From assembly GCF_020251205.1 (NCBI RefSeq), contig NZ_JAIWYX010000001.1:496001-560000 (forward strand): a stretch of 64,000 bases of DNA, read 5' to 3'. The DNA comes from Arthrobacter sp. M4 (lineage in GTDB: Bacteria; Actinomycetota; Actinomycetes; Actinomycetales; Micrococcaceae). Positions 1-8,940 of the stretch are shown one piece after another. Within the stretch, counting starts at the first letter, position 1, and each line of letters opens with the position of its first letter. The notes below the pieces were generated by a model. It saw nothing but the letters and a program-made list of their open reading frames with translations, ran no database searches and was not told the DNA's origin. A program made the translations under genes and the position numbers.

Positions 1-579
1 ACGGGCCTCGGTGTCCTCGATCCGCTCCGCGATGTCGGCCACTTGTTCGGCGTAGGCCTGCGGCACTGCCAGGGCACCGTCTGCGTCGGCGCAGATGATG
101 TCCGACGGTGCGATGTGCACGTCGTCGATGGTTACCTCGGTCTGGACTGCCACGAGCTGTACGCGGTCCTTGCCCGTGCGCATGAACTTGCCCCGGCTGA
201 ACAGCGGGTAGTTTTGCTGCAGTGAGGTCGCGATATCCCGGCAGACACCGTTGATGATCGTTCCGGCGATGCCGCGGTCGGCCGCGACCTCCGTCATGAT
301 GCCGCCCCACACCGTAACGTCGGTGCGGCCATCGTTGTCGATGACGATGACGGCACCCGGCGGGACGTCGTCGAGGAAGTCACCGACGCTGCCGCGTGCC
401 CCACCGGCAGGCGCGTACTGCACGGTGAACGCCGGGCCTGTGGCGCGGAAGCCGTATGTCAACGGCGAAAGCCCGTGCAAGGTTCCGTGCAGGCCGAGTG
501 AGTCCATGGCGTCGGAGATGGACGCTGTGGGGATGGCCGCGAGGCGTTCGATGACGCTCGCCTTGGTGTTTGTGTTCAT
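1..579 (-). CDS. RraA-family protein, C-terminus cut by window edge
   Basis: The reading frame starts at an ATG at 579 and stays open to the left edge, giving 193 visible residues. The fold signature of the RraA / 4-hydroxy-4-methyl-2-oxoglutarate aldolase group is visible: an early SISDAMDSLGL stretch, a central GTIINGVCRD segment (the Arg-Asp pair is typical of the metal and substrate site), and a late IICADADGALAVP segment. Family members act as class II aldolases or oxaloacetate decarboxylases, or bind RNase E; actinobacterial catabolic copies are usually the former. Its start overlaps the stop of the upstream paralogue as TGATG, so the pair is translationally coupled. The substrate is unknown. 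Confidence 0.88.
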   Translation of the reverse strand, partial: MNTNTKASVIERLAAIPTASISDAMDSLGLHGTLHGLSPLTYGFRATGPAFTVQYAPAGGARGSVGDFLDDVPPGAVIVIDNDGRTDVTVWGGIMTEVAADRGIAGTIINGVCRDIATSLQQNYPLFSRGKFMRTGKDRVQLVAVQTEVTIDDVHIAPSDIICADADGALAVPQAYAEQVADIAERIEDTEAR

Positions 580-1244
580 CAGTGTTCCTCTGTAACTCCG
601 GCCAGGCGCGTATCGAGCATGGCTTCGTGAAGGGCGACGCCTGCCCGAATGTCGGCGGCGATGGCTTGTTCGCGGGCGGCAACGCCCTGGGCGCGTTCCA
701 GCACGTCTTCGAGGTGGCTGCTGGGGACAACCACGACGCCGGTCTCGTCCGCCAGGACAAGGTCACCGGGGGTGACGGTCACCTCCCCCAGCTGAACAGG
801 CTCGCCGGATGAGCGCTGCTGCAGCCTGCCACGGGCAGTTGCTGGGATCCGGCACTTGGCGAAGACAGGGAATCCGATTTCGCGTGCTTCGTGGACATCG
901 CGGCAGGCCCCGTCGGCCACCACGCCGCGGGCGCCCTTCAGTTTGGCGCCAAGGCTGAGGAGACCGCCCCAGCAGGACACATCGGTGCGGCCCTCGTTCG
1001 CCACAACGATCACGTTGGTGTCATCGGCATCGGCCACTGCTGTGGTTCCGATGTGCGCGCCCGAGGGGCCCGGGACGTAGGGCTCCAACTGGACTGTCAG
1101 GGCGAACCCGACGATCTTCGGAGTGCCCCAGACCGGCAGGAATCCTGCCTGTCCGGGAGGGAGGTCGAGTGCGTCCAATGCATCTGAGACGGCGGCCGAG
1201 TCCAGCGCCGCGTACTGCTCCAGGAGCGTTGTTCGTGAAGTCAT
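579..1244 (-). CDS. RraA-family aldolase/decarboxylase-like protein
   Basis: A 221-residue protein of the RraA / HMG-aldolase type. It has AAVSDALDALDLP near the N-terminus, a central GVVADGACRD motif and a late DLVLADETGVVVVP motif, the same order as in its downstream neighbour. The ATG at 1244 is preferred, with GGAAG almost touching it; a GTG at 1259 would add five residues but has no ribosome site. The gene diverges from a LysR regulator across about 75 bp, the usual layout of a LysR target. Two tandem RraA paralogues suggest a heteromer or two related substrates in hydroxy-oxo-acid breakdown; this is inference. Confidence 0.87.
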   Translation of the reverse strand: MTSRTTLLEQYAALDSAAVSDALDALDLPPGQAGFLPVWGTPKIVGFALTVQLEPYVPGPSGAHIGTTAVADADDTNVIVVANEGRTDVSCWGGLLSLGAKLKGARGVVADGACRDVHEAREIGFPVFAKCRIPATARGRLQQRSSGEPVQLGEVTVTPGDLVLADETGVVVVPSSHLEDVLERAQGVAAREQAIAADIRAGVALHEAMLDTRLAGVTEEH

Positions 1245-1318
1245 GCTTCCAGTCAACACGGCACGATCGATATAGTGAAGGTCTAGTTTTGTCTTGCTGA
1301 AAGAGGAAGAGCGACTGA

Positions 1319-2206
1319 ATGAGCGTCGAAGTGCGCCAAGCTAGATACTTCATCGCAGTGGCCGAGGAACTGCACTTTGGGCGGGCTGCCGGGCGCCTCA
1401 GCATGTCACAGCCACCGTTGAGCCAGGCAATCCTTCAACTCGAGCGGCAACTCGGCACAACCCTTCTGCAGAGATCGAGCCGAAACGTCCTATTGACCGA
1501 AACCGGAAGCATCTTCCTTGAGCAATGCCGGCTCCTCGTCGGCGCATCTGAGCGCGCCCAGGAGGCCGCCCAGATGGCCAGTTCCGGCCTCACAGGAACC
1601 CTGCGCATTGGAGCTGTCACCTCAGCCTTTAGCGAAGTACTCCCGGAGATCCTTGACCGCTTCCGCGCCTCGCGCCCCCTCGTGGAACTGCGGGTCCAAG
1701 AGATCGACTCCCACCATGGTCGGGACGCCCTCGGCAGGCGTGAAGTCGACGTTGCCGTCATCCGGCATTCAGAAACAGGCCGCGAACTCATCTCAGTCCC
1801 GCTGCGCAGGGACCACTTCGTAATTGCCATGCCCAAAGACCATCCGCTCGCTGCCGAAGCGGGGCCAGTCGGCCTATCGGAATTTCGGGGCGACTCCTGG
1901 GTCTGGCTCCCCCGATCCATCTCCCCCGATTATCACGACGAGCTCGTTGCAGCATGCAGGCAGGCAGGCTTCAGTCCCAACGCACAGCACTATGCCAACT
2001 CAATCAATTCACAGCTCGCGATGGTCAAGTGCGGCCTCGGAGTAACGCTCGCGCCAGCGTCCTCCGTTCGTCTCCAGCCGGATGACCTGGTCTGGCGGGA
2101 CATCAAGGAGCGCGCGGACCTGGTGGAGCTCTCCATCGTCAGCCGAGCCGAAGCGAAGGAGCCCTTGGTGGAACATTTCATCAGCTGTGCCTCCCCAGAC
2201 CGCTGA
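1319..2206 (+). CDS. LysR-family transcriptional regulator
   Basis: A 295-residue protein of normal LysR length. The N-terminal winged helix-turn-helix (about residues 4-62, with FGRAAGRLSMSQPPLSQAI as recognition region) is followed by the two-lobed effector domain beginning at TLRIGAV (about residue 93). The ATG at 1319 has GAGGAAGAG a few bases upstream. It diverges from the RraA pair and probably controls it in response to an organic acid from that pathway. The C-terminal lobe (LAMVKCGLGVTLAPAS) is intact. Confidence 0.94.
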   Translation: MSVEVRQARYFIAVAEELHFGRAAGRLSMSQPPLSQAILQLERQLGTTLLQRSSRNVLLTETGSIFLEQCRLLVGASERAQEAAQMASSGLTGTLRIGAVTSAFSEVLPEILDRFRASRPLVELRVQEIDSHHGRDALGRREVDVAVIRHSETGRELISVPLRRDHFVIAMPKDHPLAAEAGPVGLSEFRGDSWVWLPRSISPDYHDELVAACRQAGFSPNAQHYANSINSQLAMVKCGLGVTLAPASSVRLQPDDLVWRDIKERADLVELSIVSRAEAKEPLVEHFISCASPDR

Positions 2207-2554
2207 GCTATTGAGCAGGGCACGTTTGGTAGTGGAGGCGCCGTCGGGAACCCGGCCGGTCAGCGGCTGCTTCCCGACGGTGCTCAATCCAATCGCCCGC
2301 CTCGCTTTGCGCTGACCGCCAGGTAGTGACTGCGGAAGGGAACATCATCAGCACTACAGGCGTCTTCGTACGCCCGCCGCCCTTTTGCCTGTATCAAGGC
2401 TGCAACATGCAGCCATCATGTGTGCTTCTAGGTGCTCGTGTGCGTCAGGCCGGCGCAAGAGCATGAATTCTCCTTTTCGGTGGTCAAAGCAAAGGGCAGG
2501 TGCTTTCCGTTTCCCCGGAGAAGCACCTGCCCTTTGTTAATACGTGTTACTTGC
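2207..2554. other. Non-coding stretch between convergent genes
   Basis: About 350 bases between the end of the LysR gene and the end of a leftward surface-protein gene. I see no credible gene in it. It holds the strong hairpin at 2491-2535, which terminates the leftward gene. Confidence 0.7.
2491..2535 (-). terminator. Perfect 15-bp hairpin terminator
   Basis: The arms at 2491-2505 and 2521-2535 pair perfectly across a 15-base loop. The hairpin begins 19 bases after the stop of the leftward gene ending at 2555 and is followed on the minus strand by TTTGCTTTG. Confidence 0.85.
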
Positions 2555-3178
2555 CTAGGCCTTGGCTTGAGGATCCTTGGCGCGGCGGCGAACCACCGCT
2601 GTGGATATTGCGCTGGCGGCCAGAGCGCCTGCGCCGACCAGCGACCACAGGATCAGGTTGGAATCGGCAGCGGTGTTGTCCTGGCCGGTTGCGGTGCCAG
2701 CGGCGGTAACGCTGGAAACAGCAGCGAAACCGGAGTTACCCTTGCCGTTGCCTCCGCTGTGGTTGCCGCCGCCGTTGTTGTTGCCTCCGCCATTGCCGGA
2801 ATTCACAACCACGGCTGCCGAGCGCGTGGTGCCGGACGTGGCGCCGATGGCGCTGATCAGGTAGTTGCCACCCTCCGTGAAGGTAATGCTGGTGGAGAAA
2901 GCGCCGGTGCCGTCAGCAATGACGCTGAAGTTGGACGGAGCGGGCCGCTCGCCGTCCGAATCCTTCTTTCCTCCGGTCCGCTGGAACGAGACGTTAATGG
3001 TTTCGCCGGCGATGTAGCCGCTGCCGGAGAAAGTGATGGATTCACCTCGATTAATGGTGCCGTCGGAAACGAGTCCGTGCTCATTTCCCGGCGCCGGGTA
3101 GGTGGTTGCCACAGCTGGAGCGGTGCCAGCCAGTACCATTGTTCCGGCAAGTGCAAGCGCTGCAAAAAACTTCTTCAT
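2555..3178 (-). CDS. Secreted, C-terminally membrane-anchored surface protein
   Basis: A 207-residue protein of unknown function. It has a clear signal peptide (MKKFFAALALAG..., cleavage near AVA at residue 24), then a beta-rich domain containing a bacterial surface-repeat style phrase (ESITFSGSGYIAGETINVSF), a Gly/Asn-rich flexible linker, one hydrophobic helix and a short RRRAK tail. The end resembles a sortase sorting signal, but I see no LPXTG box, so it may stay as a transmembrane anchor. The start at 3178 is set by GGGGGGA just upstream; a longer frame to 3286 lacks a ribosome site. Confidence 0.8.
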   Translation of the reverse strand: MKKFFAALALAGTMVLAGTAPAVATTYPAPGNEHGLVSDGTINRGESITFSGSGYIAGETINVSFQRTGGKKDSDGERPAPSNFSVIADGTGAFSTSITFTEGGNYLISAIGATSGTTRSAAVVVNSGNGGGNNNGGGNHSGGNGKGNSGFAAVSSVTAAGTATGQDNTAADSNLILWSLVGAGALAASAISTAVVRRRAKDPQAKA

Positions 3179-3668
3179 TTGTCCCCCCTGAGACGAATTA
3201 CGAAATTCGCATCTTGGTGGGGATACAAATCCCCACGCAATAGCGTGCTGAAATCCCAACATTCCAGCCAGTGACGACGCTATCATTCACAGCTTGCTTC
3301 AGCGGCGTAAGTCCCGAGTTCTTACACAGGGTTAACCTGCGGTCTATCTGGTCAATTCGCAGCCAGGAGAAAATCGAACACATCATCACAGTTCAAACGT
3401 CGTATGCACATTCGTGATACTCCTGCAGTGCCGCCAAAGGGGCGGCGCTGCAGTTTTCCCGGCGGAAACTATTGGCCCCTGGTACCGTCCCTGCGATAAA
3501 TTCAGCGCGAAGCTGACCTGCGCAGAGCGGACCGGTCAAACCTTCCATAGAGTCGTATTAGATCGCAGGCCGCGGCCCCCACCGACGCATAGGACCCAGA
3601 AAGACCGGTTCACGGATTGTCAGACCCTTGGTTCATCCTTTTCCTCATGGACTAACTACGAGGAAGAT
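3179..3668. other. Divergent upstream region, no gene seen
   Basis: About 490 bases between the divergent surface-protein gene and the transglycosylase gene. A rightward frame is open from 3414, but its first 85 codons have no family similarity and precede the ribosome site at 3660, so I treat them as non-coding. The region must hold both promoters; I could not place them reliably. Confidence 0.6.
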
Positions 3669-4493
3669 ATGGGTGCGTTTATGAAGGTTGCTGGCCGGTT
3701 CCTGAAACTCATTGTCACCTTGGTCATCACCACGGAGGTAGCGGCCGTTTCGTTCATCTGGCTCACACCACCGCGCACCTCCTACATGCTGCAGGAAGGC
3801 GGGCCGATTGCTTACCAGTTCGTCTCGATCGACCACATCAGCCGGTATGTTCTGGCGGCGACTATTGCTAATGAGGATCAGCAGCTCGGAACCCGGGAGG
3901 GCGCCTTCGACCTGGACGACTTCAACGCCAGAGTCATCGCATATCTGGGGGGCAGGAAAGATCCCAGCGGTTCAACCATCCCGCAACAACTCGCAAAGAA
4001 TATTTATTTATGGCCGGATCAGAACGCATTAAGAAAGGCACTTGAAGCCGGCCTTGCAGCTGAACTCAGTCTTACTCTGTCGCCGAAGCGCATCTTGGAG
4101 TTGTACCTCAATTACGCACAGTTCGGCCCTAATCTCTACGGCATCTGTGCGGCAACCTGGTACTACTTTGGCCATGCACCGTATGAGATGACGCCGTTTG
4201 AGGCGGCACAGTTAATTGGCGTGCTACCTATTCCGGAGCGGGTGCGGCGTTTGCAGGACGGAGGAATCTTTCTCAGCACGGACGTAGATAGCTTGGTCTG
4301 GAAATACGTCAACGGGGCGGCGAACGTCCGCGTACCCCGACAGCTGGAAGGACTCGGCGGCTGGGAAGCAGCCGTCGCGACAATCGGTATCACCGATCGA
4401 GCAGCTGACCATAGCGCAAAGCGGAGCAACCCGGATGCGTGCTCGACTATGCCAGAGGGCGTGCGGCTGATGCTCGCATCGGCTACTCAGTAG
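3669..4493 (+). CDS. mtgA: Monofunctional peptidoglycan transglycosylase (GT51)
   Basis: A 274-residue membrane-anchored glycosyltransferase that polymerises lipid II into glycan strands. One N-terminal transmembrane helix (about residues 11-32) precedes the GT51 domain. Visible motifs are the catalytic Glu in ANEDQQ (E69), GSTIPQQLAKN (101-111), RKALE (123-127) and RILELYLN (141-148). No transpeptidase domain follows. Motif I is degenerate: the usual F-x-x-H after the Glu is LGTRE here. GAGGAAG ends a few bases before the ATG at 3669; ATG 3681 is an alternative. Confidence 0.87.
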   Translation: MGAFMKVAGRFLKLIVTLVITTEVAAVSFIWLTPPRTSYMLQEGGPIAYQFVSIDHISRYVLAATIANEDQQLGTREGAFDLDDFNARVIAYLGGRKDPSGSTIPQQLAKNIYLWPDQNALRKALEAGLAAELSLTLSPKRILELYLNYAQFGPNLYGICAATWYYFGHAPYEMTPFEAAQLIGVLPIPERVRRLQDGGIFLSTDVDSLVWKYVNGAANVRVPRQLEGLGGWEAAVATIGITDRAADHSAKRSNPDACSTMPEGVRLMLASATQ

Positions 4494-4696
4494 CTCGGTA
4501 ATGAGAGGCACCCTAGATTACTCCTTCGGCAGGGCATCCAACGCCAGACGTCCCTCTCCCCTAACCTGCACCTTTGGAATTTCCTGCGGGGTTAGTCTTT
4601 GGACGACGTGGCACCGTGACAGACACCCAATAATGCTCCCGAGCTTGCGGCCCAATGTCTATGTTGCATGCGACCGAGGGGTTATGCTGACGTGTC
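4494..4696. other. Intergenic, no riboswitch recognised
   Basis: About 200 bases before the lytic-enzyme gene. I looked for a ydaO/c-di-AMP riboswitch, common before actinobacterial wall-lytic genes, and did not find its conserved blocks. Confidence 0.4.
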
Positions 4697-5878
4697 ATGT
4701 CCGGGTCCTCCCTGAAATCACGGCTCCTTCTCACGTCGGCGATCCTGACGGGATCGGTGATGAGCTCGGCATTGGTTCCACTTTCCGCCGCTGCCGACGA
4801 CGACGCACCGCCTGGCGGGTATCCGTCCTGGCAGGATGTCCAGAACGCCCGGCAGAACGAGGCCAGCAAGGCCGAAGAGGTCCACAAGATCGAGGCCTTA
4901 TTGAGTGGGCTCAAAACGCAGGAAGAAGAGCTGGGAAACGCCGCTGTCAGGTCCGCGGCCGAGTATGCCGCCGCTGCATCGGCGTTGGACGCGGCCCGCG
5001 CCAAGGTGGACGCACTCACGGCGCAAGTAGCCAGGGCGGATGCTGCGGCCGCCCGGTATAAGAAGGAAACCGGTGCCCTGGCCGCTCAGGCCTACAAAGC
5101 CGGTGGCGCCAACGCGGGCCTCGTTGCCGCCTTGGGCGCCTTGGAGTCCAAGGATGGTCTCCAGCGCCTGGATGTTCTACAGCTGGTGATGGACAGGTCT
5201 TCGGTGCTCTTCAATGAGTCCGTTGCGGCCGAGGGCGCAGCGAAGGCGATGGCCGAACAGGAACGGGCCGCGAAGGCAGAAAGAGAACGGCTGGCGGGGG
5301 AAGCCAAGGCAAAGCTGGACGCCGCCCAAGCGGCCCAGGCGTCGATGGCGAGGACAATCGCCCAGGAAAAGCAGCACGATCAGGAACTCACCGCGCAACT
5401 GGCGTCCTTGAAGGGGACCTCGGCGGCTATCGAGGACCAGTACCGGCAGGGACAGGCGGCCCTGGCTGCTTACCGAGCCGCCCAGGAGGCCAAGCGTGCT
5501 GCCGCGGAACGGGCGCGCCAACAGCCTGCCCCCGGTGTTGTTTCCCCCACAATTCCCGGCGGTGCGATCAACGATCCTGCCGCGGCGCAAAATTATGCCG
5601 CCGGCCGGCTTGGCTCCTTCGGCTGGGGGACGGACCAGTCCCAGTGCCTGGTGCGCTTGTGGAACAGGGAATCGAACTGGCTGACCAACGCAACGAATCC
5701 GAGCTCAGGGGCCTACGGTATTGCCCAAGCCCTGCCGCCTGGAAAGTATTCCAGCGCCGGCAGCGACTGGCTGACTAATTACCGGACACAAATCGAGTGG
5801 GGCCTTGGTTACATCCGGGACCGCTATGGCACGCCATGCGTCGCGTGGGACCACGAAACTTCGACAAACTGGTACTGA
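4697..5878 (+). CDS. Secreted coiled-coil protein with lysozyme-like domain
   Basis: A 393-residue exported protein. The signal peptide ends near residue 33 (LSAAA before DDD). Residues about 45-275 are Ala/Glu/Lys-rich with heptads and form a long coiled coil, as in regulators of wall hydrolases. A Pro-rich hinge leads to a C-terminal lysozyme-like domain (about 299-393), with a candidate catalytic Glu at position 325 (LVRLWNRESNW), then NPSSGAYGIAQALP and a C-terminal HETSTNWY. It probably cleaves peptidoglycan outside the cell. The start is the ATG at 4697, with GAGGGG rather far upstream. Confidence 0.85.
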   Translation: MSGSSLKSRLLLTSAILTGSVMSSALVPLSAAADDDAPPGGYPSWQDVQNARQNEASKAEEVHKIEALLSGLKTQEEELGNAAVRSAAEYAAAASALDAARAKVDALTAQVARADAAAARYKKETGALAAQAYKAGGANAGLVAALGALESKDGLQRLDVLQLVMDRSSVLFNESVAAEGAAKAMAEQERAAKAERERLAGEAKAKLDAAQAAQASMARTIAQEKQHDQELTAQLASLKGTSAAIEDQYRQGQAALAAYRAAQEAKRAAAERARQQPAPGVVSPTIPGGAINDPAAAQNYAAGRLGSFGWGTDQSQCLVRLWNRESNWLTNATNPSSGAYGIAQALPPGKYSSAGSDWLTNYRTQIEWGLGYIRDRYGTPCVAWDHETSTNWY

Positions 5879-6029
5879 GCGGCGGCATGAAACAGGCGTC
5901 CGGATGAGGCACTAACCCGAGCAACCCGGAAGGTCTTAGAGAGTCTACGCGGGGCCTTGCGCTGGCGCCCGGCTTGTGGTCCTCTGGGTGCATGGACGCG
6001 CAGCCTGGCTGGCTCGACGGCCTGATTAG
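5879..6029. other. Intergenic before amidase relic
   Basis: No intact gene. In the frame of the relic that follows, the codons just before the in-frame TAG at 6027 read WLARRPD, consistent with more of the decayed amidase N-terminus. Confidence 0.35.
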
Positions 6030-6296
6030 GCTGAACTGGTCCGAGCGCAGACGGCGGGCCCGGCTGAATTCGAGGCTGAGGCCGGTGAGCGGATCCGCCG
6101 CCGCGACCCCGAGCTCAACGCTCTGGCGTGGGAGGCTGTACTTGACAGGCCACCAGCCAGCACCTGGCGCACGACGCCGCACTCCCGTCGCCAGCGTACC
6201 CTCCGCGGGGTCCTGTTCCCCGTCAAGGATCTCGCGCTCGGGATTCAGGGCCGCCGTTTACTGAAGAGGCCCGATCGTTGTGGGATCCGCACTTAG
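6030..6296 (+). pseudogene. Amidase N-terminal relic
   Basis: One frame without a start codon reads AELVRAQTAGPAEFEAEAGE, then RIRRRDPELNALAWEAVLDR, and after a gap RGVLFPVKDLALGIQG. This order matches the start of the amidase-signature family: the AELV...SPAE helix, the ERI...NP.LNA segment, and GVPF.VKDL with the catalytic Lys. An in-frame TAG lies just before it at 6027 and the frame ends at TAG 6294, so only about 90 of some 450 codons remain. It is not translatable as an enzyme. Confidence 0.55.
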
Positions 6297-6321
6297 CACC
6301 CCCACCTTGTAGGAGAAACCA

Positions 6322-7800
6322 ATGATCGCCAGACACGTGCGCCGAGTGGCACTGCTTACCATGCTGCCGGCGGCGCTCATGCTCAACATGTCCGGTGCCT
6401 CCGCCGCGACGCTCAACCCCGTGGTCGTTGCGAGCGGGCCTAGCCCGTTCTCGTCGTGCACGCTGGGCTCCGCTCCTGGTGCCGTGATTTACCCGAACGC
6501 CGAGGTCGAGCCTTGGGTCGCTGTCAATCCGGCCAACTCCAACAACGTCATCGGCGTTTGGCAGCAGGACCGCTGGTCCGATGGCGGCGCGCGAGGCCTC
6601 GTAGCCGGTTACTCGATGAACGGGGGCGCGACCTGGAATGAAGTCGCTCAGCCGTTCTCGGCCTGCGCAGCGGGAGGACCTTCCCGCTACGACCGTGCCT
6701 CGGACCCGTGGGTCTCGATAGGACCGGACGGCACGGCATACTCGGTATCCATTTCGTTCCAAGCCGTCGGCTTCGACAATGCTGTTCTCGCCTCAACTTC
6801 CCGCGACGGCGGAGCAACGTGGACCGCGCCGAAGACCCTGATCGAAGACCTCGGATCTCCGCAGTTCTTTAACGACAAGGAGTCCGTCACTGCTGACCCC
6901 TTGACCCCGGGTACAGCCTACGCAGTGTGGGACAGGCTCGTCTCGCCGAACGATAACCCGCGGGCGACGGCGCATGCTTCCGCCTTTAGGGGACCGACGC
7001 TCTTCTCCAAGACGACGGACTTTGGAGCCACGTGGAGTTCGCCGACGGTCATCGTGCCCACCGGCAACAAGCAGCAGACCATCGGCAACCAGATCGTCGT
7101 CGGCCCGGACGGCACGCTCTACAACTTCTTCGACCTCATTCTGGGAACAGGCAAGAACGGTGTCGGCCAGCTTCACGGGCTCAACGTGGCCTTCACCAAG
7201 TCCACTGACAGGGGTGCCACCTGGACGGCGCCGCAGATCATCGCAAAGCTCAACACTGTGGGCGTCACCGACCCGAACACTGGGGCGCCCGTTCGGACCG
7301 GGGACATCATCCCCGAGCCGGCGGTTGACCCGGCCACCGGGCAGCTGTACGTGGTGTGGCAGGACTCACGGTTCAATGGCGGGCACTTCGACGAGGTCGC
7401 CATCTCGACCTCAACTGACGGCGGTGCGAACTGGAGCGCGCCCGCACGGGCCAACAGGCCCATGGGCGTTCCGGCCTTTACCCCGAGCGTCCGCGTCGCT
7501 GGCGGGAAGGTCGGCGTCACGTACTACGACTTCCGGAACCTCACCGTCGGGAACACGAGCACGCTTCCAACGGACTACTGGTTCACTTCCTCCCCAGTGG
7601 GCACTCTTGCGCTCGGGGACGAGACGCACGTGTACGGACCGTTCGACATGATGACGGCGCCCGTGGCCCGCGGCTTCTTTGTGGGCGACTACGTCGGTCT
7701 GGCCGCCGTCGGCTCATCGTTCGCGTCGCTCTCTGTACGTGCCAACGACGCGAACACGTCCAACCGCACCGACGCCGTCTTCACGGTCATCACGCCATAA
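6322..7800 (+). CDS. Secreted BNR/Asp-box (sialidase-fold) protein
   Basis: A 492-residue exported protein with a signal peptide (cleavage near ASA, residue 28). At least five Asp-box repeats are visible, of the form S-x-D-G-G-x-x-W: SMNGGATW, STSRDGGATW, KTTDFGATW, KSTDRGATW and STDGGANW. They mark a beta-propeller of the sialidase/exo-alpha-sialidase group. I could not identify the catalytic Arg triad, so a glycosidase role is possible but unproven. AGGAG lies 8 bases before the ATG. It appears to be a single-gene unit with its own terminator. Confidence 0.85.
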   Translation: MIARHVRRVALLTMLPAALMLNMSGASAATLNPVVVASGPSPFSSCTLGSAPGAVIYPNAEVEPWVAVNPANSNNVIGVWQQDRWSDGGARGLVAGYSMNGGATWNEVAQPFSACAAGGPSRYDRASDPWVSIGPDGTAYSVSISFQAVGFDNAVLASTSRDGGATWTAPKTLIEDLGSPQFFNDKESVTADPLTPGTAYAVWDRLVSPNDNPRATAHASAFRGPTLFSKTTDFGATWSSPTVIVPTGNKQQTIGNQIVVGPDGTLYNFFDLILGTGKNGVGQLHGLNVAFTKSTDRGATWTAPQIIAKLNTVGVTDPNTGAPVRTGDIIPEPAVDPATGQLYVVWQDSRFNGGHFDEVAISTSTDGGANWSAPARANRPMGVPAFTPSVRVAGGKVGVTYYDFRNLTVGNTSTLPTDYWFTSSPVGTLALGDETHVYGPFDMMTAPVARGFFVGDYVGLAAVGSSFASLSVRANDANTSNRTDAVFTVITP

Positions 7801-7831
7801 GTTAGCCGTCCGCACAAGGCAGACACAGCCT

Positions 7832-7872
7832 CCCGCTCCGCGCGCCACCGGCTAGGCGGCGCGCGGAGCGGG
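7832..7872 (+). terminator. Perfect 15-bp GC-rich hairpin
   Basis: The arms at 7832-7846 and 7858-7872 pair perfectly around an 11-base loop, about 30 bases after the stop of the BNR protein gene. Confidence 0.8.
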
Positions 7873-7879
7873 GTCACTG

Positions 7880-7922
7880 AAGCGGCTGATGTCCCTCCGC
7901 CGTGAGTGGGGCATCAGCCGCT
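7880..7922 (-). terminator. 12-bp hairpin ending the leftward excalibur locus
   Basis: The arms AAGCGGCTGATG (7880-7891) and CATCAGCCGCTT (7911-7922) pair perfectly. It lies just past the end of the leftward pseudogene at 7939, with an A/T-rich flank on the minus strand. Confidence 0.7.
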
Positions 7923-7938
7923 TGGTGCGTTTGTTTGG

Positions 7939-8660
7939 CTATTTTTCGCAGGCTATGCCGTCGCCGTCGCGGTCCAGTGCCAGCCTGTACCCTGGCTGGC
8001 CTGCGTACAGTGGGGCGGCTCCGGCGGCCTTGGCTGCGGTGCAGTTCGCGTAGTACACCGTAGTCGGCGCCGGCGGAGCGGCCGGTGCTGGGGCCACGGA
8101 AGCCGGAGCAACCGGGGCCGGTGCGGCGGGTGCGGGAGCGGCGGGAGCCGGCGCGGGGGCGGCAGGGGCTGGTGCAGGTTCCTGCACCGGGGCTGGGGCT
8201 GCGGGTGTCCGGGTACAGTGGTTCCCCGGTTTCCGACGGCGACGGGGTCACCGTGGCCGAGGCGGTGGGTGTTGCAGTCGTCTGGACCGCGGTCTGTCCC
8301 TTGGCCGACGCCGAGGACGCCTCAAGGTCGGCCTGAGGCCGGGTGCCGGGGCAACGACTGCTCCGACGATGAGGACGATCAGGGCACCGGTGAGAACGAG
8401 AGCGCCGGCCTTGCGTCCGCCGCCGACCATTGCCCAGGAGCGCCGCCCTGTGGTTGCCACGATGTACACGACAGCGCCGGGAGCGTCCCCATAACACCAG
8501 ACGGACTGGGACTGCGCTCCTTCTTTTTGGTACGGGCGGCTCGGTCAGTCGAGGGGAAGCTGCGGGTTCGTCCATGTCATCCACGATTCCAAGGGTGCGA
8601 TTCATGCAGTCCCGGTATTGGTCCCACGAATGCTCAGGGATGCTGACACCTTGTTTGTTC
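7939..8660 (-). pseudogene. Excalibur-domain membrane protein, frameshifted at least twice
   Basis: One protein can be read only by changing frame. From the right: a soluble head with EHSWDQYRDCMNRTLG; then in another frame GRKAGALVLTGALIVLIVGA, a transmembrane helix; then a Ser/Thr linker (QTAVQTTATPTASATVTPSP); then, in the last frame, a Pro/Ala repeat and a C-terminal excalibur domain (YYANCTAAKAAGAAPL..., ending DRDGDGIACEK). The order head, helix, linker, excalibur is a normal actinobacterial surface-protein plan. The first shift sits near an AAAAA run around 8525, the others near 8335 and 8207. The terminal 82-residue piece (7939-8187, GTG) could still be made but would lack an export signal. 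Confidence 0.6.
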
Positions 8661-8940
8661 AGAGATGACGACTAAGGCGCTCAGCTTGTTGGCTTGCCAC
8701 AGGACCGGATGAACCATGGTCCAGCAGGTCCTGTTTGAGCCTGCGTGGTTGTCATAGCGTGGTCCCCATCAAGGTCTTCGACCTCAGCCTCCCGTTGCTG
8801 GCGCCCCAGGAGGAATCCGGGCAACAGCCGAGTGCCGAGCCCCAAAGATGCCTACCCGAGCCCTGAGCGGTGCGCGCGGCTGCGCGCCAATGAGGCTGCG
8901 ACCACGAGAACCCCCCCCCGACGAAAAGGAATCTTCACCT
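8661..8940. other. Intergenic with a 9-C homopolymer
   Basis: About 280 bases between the divergent excalibur locus and the SDR gene. No gene recognised. A run of nine C residues at 8911-8919 lies about 21 bases before the SDR start codon, in the leader or promoter. Confidence 0.5.

Noticed and set aside
2432..3274. 280-codon rightward frame opposite the surface protein
   Set aside because: The leftward protein has a signal peptide, a ribosome site and a terminator; the rightward frame has none.
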